Below, piece after piece: positions 63,155 to 64,000 of a DNA stretch of 64,000 nt (position 1 is the first letter of the stretch; the number at the start of each line of letters is the position of its first letter). The stretch covers positions 43,586,697 to 43,650,696 of the forward strand of contig NC_089722.1 in NCBI RefSeq assembly GCF_035083965.1, written 5' to 3'. Position numbers and translations under genes: made by a program. Source of the stretch: Branchiostoma lanceolatum (Eukaryota > Chordata > Leptocardii > Amphioxiformes > Branchiostomatidae). The notes below the pieces were generated by a model. That model was not told the origin of the DNA. It was given only the letters and a program-made list of their open reading frames with translations, and made no database searches.

Positions 63155-64000
63155 TCAGTTTGGCTTATTATCGGCGTGTTTCTTCATGTGTTTCCTCAAA
63201 TTAGACCTGTCACCTGTAGAATAACTACAGACGTTACACTTGTGAGGTTTCTCGCCAGTGTGGGTACGAATGTGTCGCTTTAATGCGGACATTTGTGCTG
63301 CAGCATAATCACAAACCTCACATTTGTGAGGTTTCTCACCAGTGTGGGTAGCCATGTGGTCCTTCAATGTGGACCTCTGCGCTGCAGAATAACCACAAAC
63401 CTCACATTTGTAAGGTTTCCCCCCAGTGTGGGTAGCCATGTGGCGCTTTAATTTAGACATTTGTGCTGTAGAATAGTCACATAATTCACACTTGTAAGGT
63501 TTCTCACCAGTGTGGGTAGCCATGTGATACTTCAAAGTGGACTTTTGTATTGCAGAATAATCACAAACTCCACACTTGTAAGGTTTCTCACCAGTGTGAA
63601 TAGCCATGTGCTGCTTTAAGTGAGACATGTGTGCTGCAGAATAGCCACAAATGCCACATTGGTAAGGTTTCTCCCAAGTGTGTGTAGCCATATGACGCTT
63701 CGAATTACACTTCAAGGCTGTGGAGTAAGCACACGTCTCACAGCTGTACGGTTTCTCACCAGTGTGTGTAGCCCTGTGCAACTTTAAGTAGGACACATGT
63801 ACTGCAGAATAGTCACAGACTTCACACTTGTACCGTTTCTCACCAGTGTGTGTACCCATGTGACTCTTCAAATTGCTCTTCCGGGCTGTGGAGTAAGCAC
63901 ACATCTCACAGCGGTAGGGCTTCTCACCAGTGTGTGACCTCATATGGACCTTTAAATATGATTGGATGACTGCAGAGTAGTCGCACTGTGCGCATTTGTA
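63155..64000 (-). CDS. 3' part of a family-2 C2H2 zinc-finger gene (5' end outside window)
   Basis: An open minus-strand frame from the window edge encodes ten fingers corresponding to fingers 3-12 of the 23189 gene. It starts inside YKCAQCDYSAVIQSYLKVH and ends ADNKPN with the stop at 63155. All zinc ligands are present. One helix Leu is Ser (ALKCNSKRH) and one linker is TWEKP. The start codon and the first two fingers should lie just beyond 64000. It faces the 59975 pseudogene, as 23189 faces 19363. Confidence 0.87.
   Translation of the reverse strand, partial: YKCAQCDYSAVIQSYLKVHMRSHTGEKPYRCEMCAYSTARKSNLKSHMGTHTGEKRYKCEVCDYSAVHVSYLKLHRATHTGEKPYSCETCAYSTALKCNSKRHMATHTWEKPYQCGICGYSAAHMSHLKQHMAIHTGEKPYKCGVCDYSAIQKSTLKYHMATHTGEKPYKCELCDYSTAQMSKLKRHMATHTGGKPYKCEVCGYSAAQRSTLKDHMATHTGEKPHKCEVCDYAAAQMSALKRHIRTHTGEKPHKCNVCSYSTGDRSNLRKHMKKHADNKPN

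Larger units (their letters stand above)
58137..64000. repeat. segmental duplication, block B copy 2
   Basis: Starts at ggcctacggcatttcccac, fused to the 56295 array, and runs past the window end. It serves as an empty-site reference for three insertions in copy 1. Confidence 0.85.

Overview
The window is eukaryotic and almost certainly from an invertebrate deuterostome, most likely a lancelet (Branchiostoma). The support is the gene structure (noncoding first exons, GT-AG introns, AATAAA signals), a dense tandem cluster of C2H2 zinc-finger (ZNF) genes, and a mix of CR1-like LINE 3' ends, Penelope-like fragments, tRNA-type SINEs and many small TIR elements. The species is inferred from general knowledge, not from a search.

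Two ZNF families occupy the window. Family 1 (plus strand) has a noncoding 5' exon, one intron and a single coding exon starting MAEA/MADA. About 45-83 leader residues without a recognisable effector domain are followed by 6-15 fingers, mostly alternating between a CGECGYRT type and a CDQCDYSA type. Starts are at 2429, 5550, 9113 (decapitated), 13895, 19363, 28344, 39716, 45001, 49683, 52830, 56295 and 59975 (broken), and another gene ends at 145. Family 2 (minus strand) starts MEEAAED and has about 12 fingers of one type: 24388-23189 (intact), 37778-32219 (broken) and 64000-63155 (runs off the window). Three family-1 genes (19363, 28344, 59975) face a family-2 gene tail to tail.

Layout. 1-9.6 kb: end of one gene and three family-1 genes. 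9.6-16.4 kb: repeat-rich spacer and the 13895 gene, whose intron holds a foldback element. 16.4-24.4 kb: a 1.66-kb insertion, then the 19363/23189 convergent pair with a LINE insertion. 24.4-27.7 kb: non-genic spacer with TIR elements and a conserved block. 27.7-37.8 kb: the 28344 gene and a family-2 gene split by a 3.8-kb CACTA-like element and a MITE. 37.8-46 kb: the 39716 and 45001 genes. 47-64 kb: a diverged second copy of 0.3-24 kb (49683, 52830, 56295, 59975, 63155), lacking the 13895 gene.

All but one of the family-1 5' exons carry the same module: two DR1-like nuclear-receptor-type sites (TGACCTTTCACCC and TTCACCTTTCACCC) 22 bp apart. Paralogues differ mainly in finger number, in recognition-helix residues and in C-terminal erosion. 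Taken together this looks like a young, fast-evolving DNA-binding repertoire sharing one regulatory input. A role in silencing transposons, by analogy with vertebrate KRAB-ZNFs, is only a hypothesis because no repressor domain is visible.
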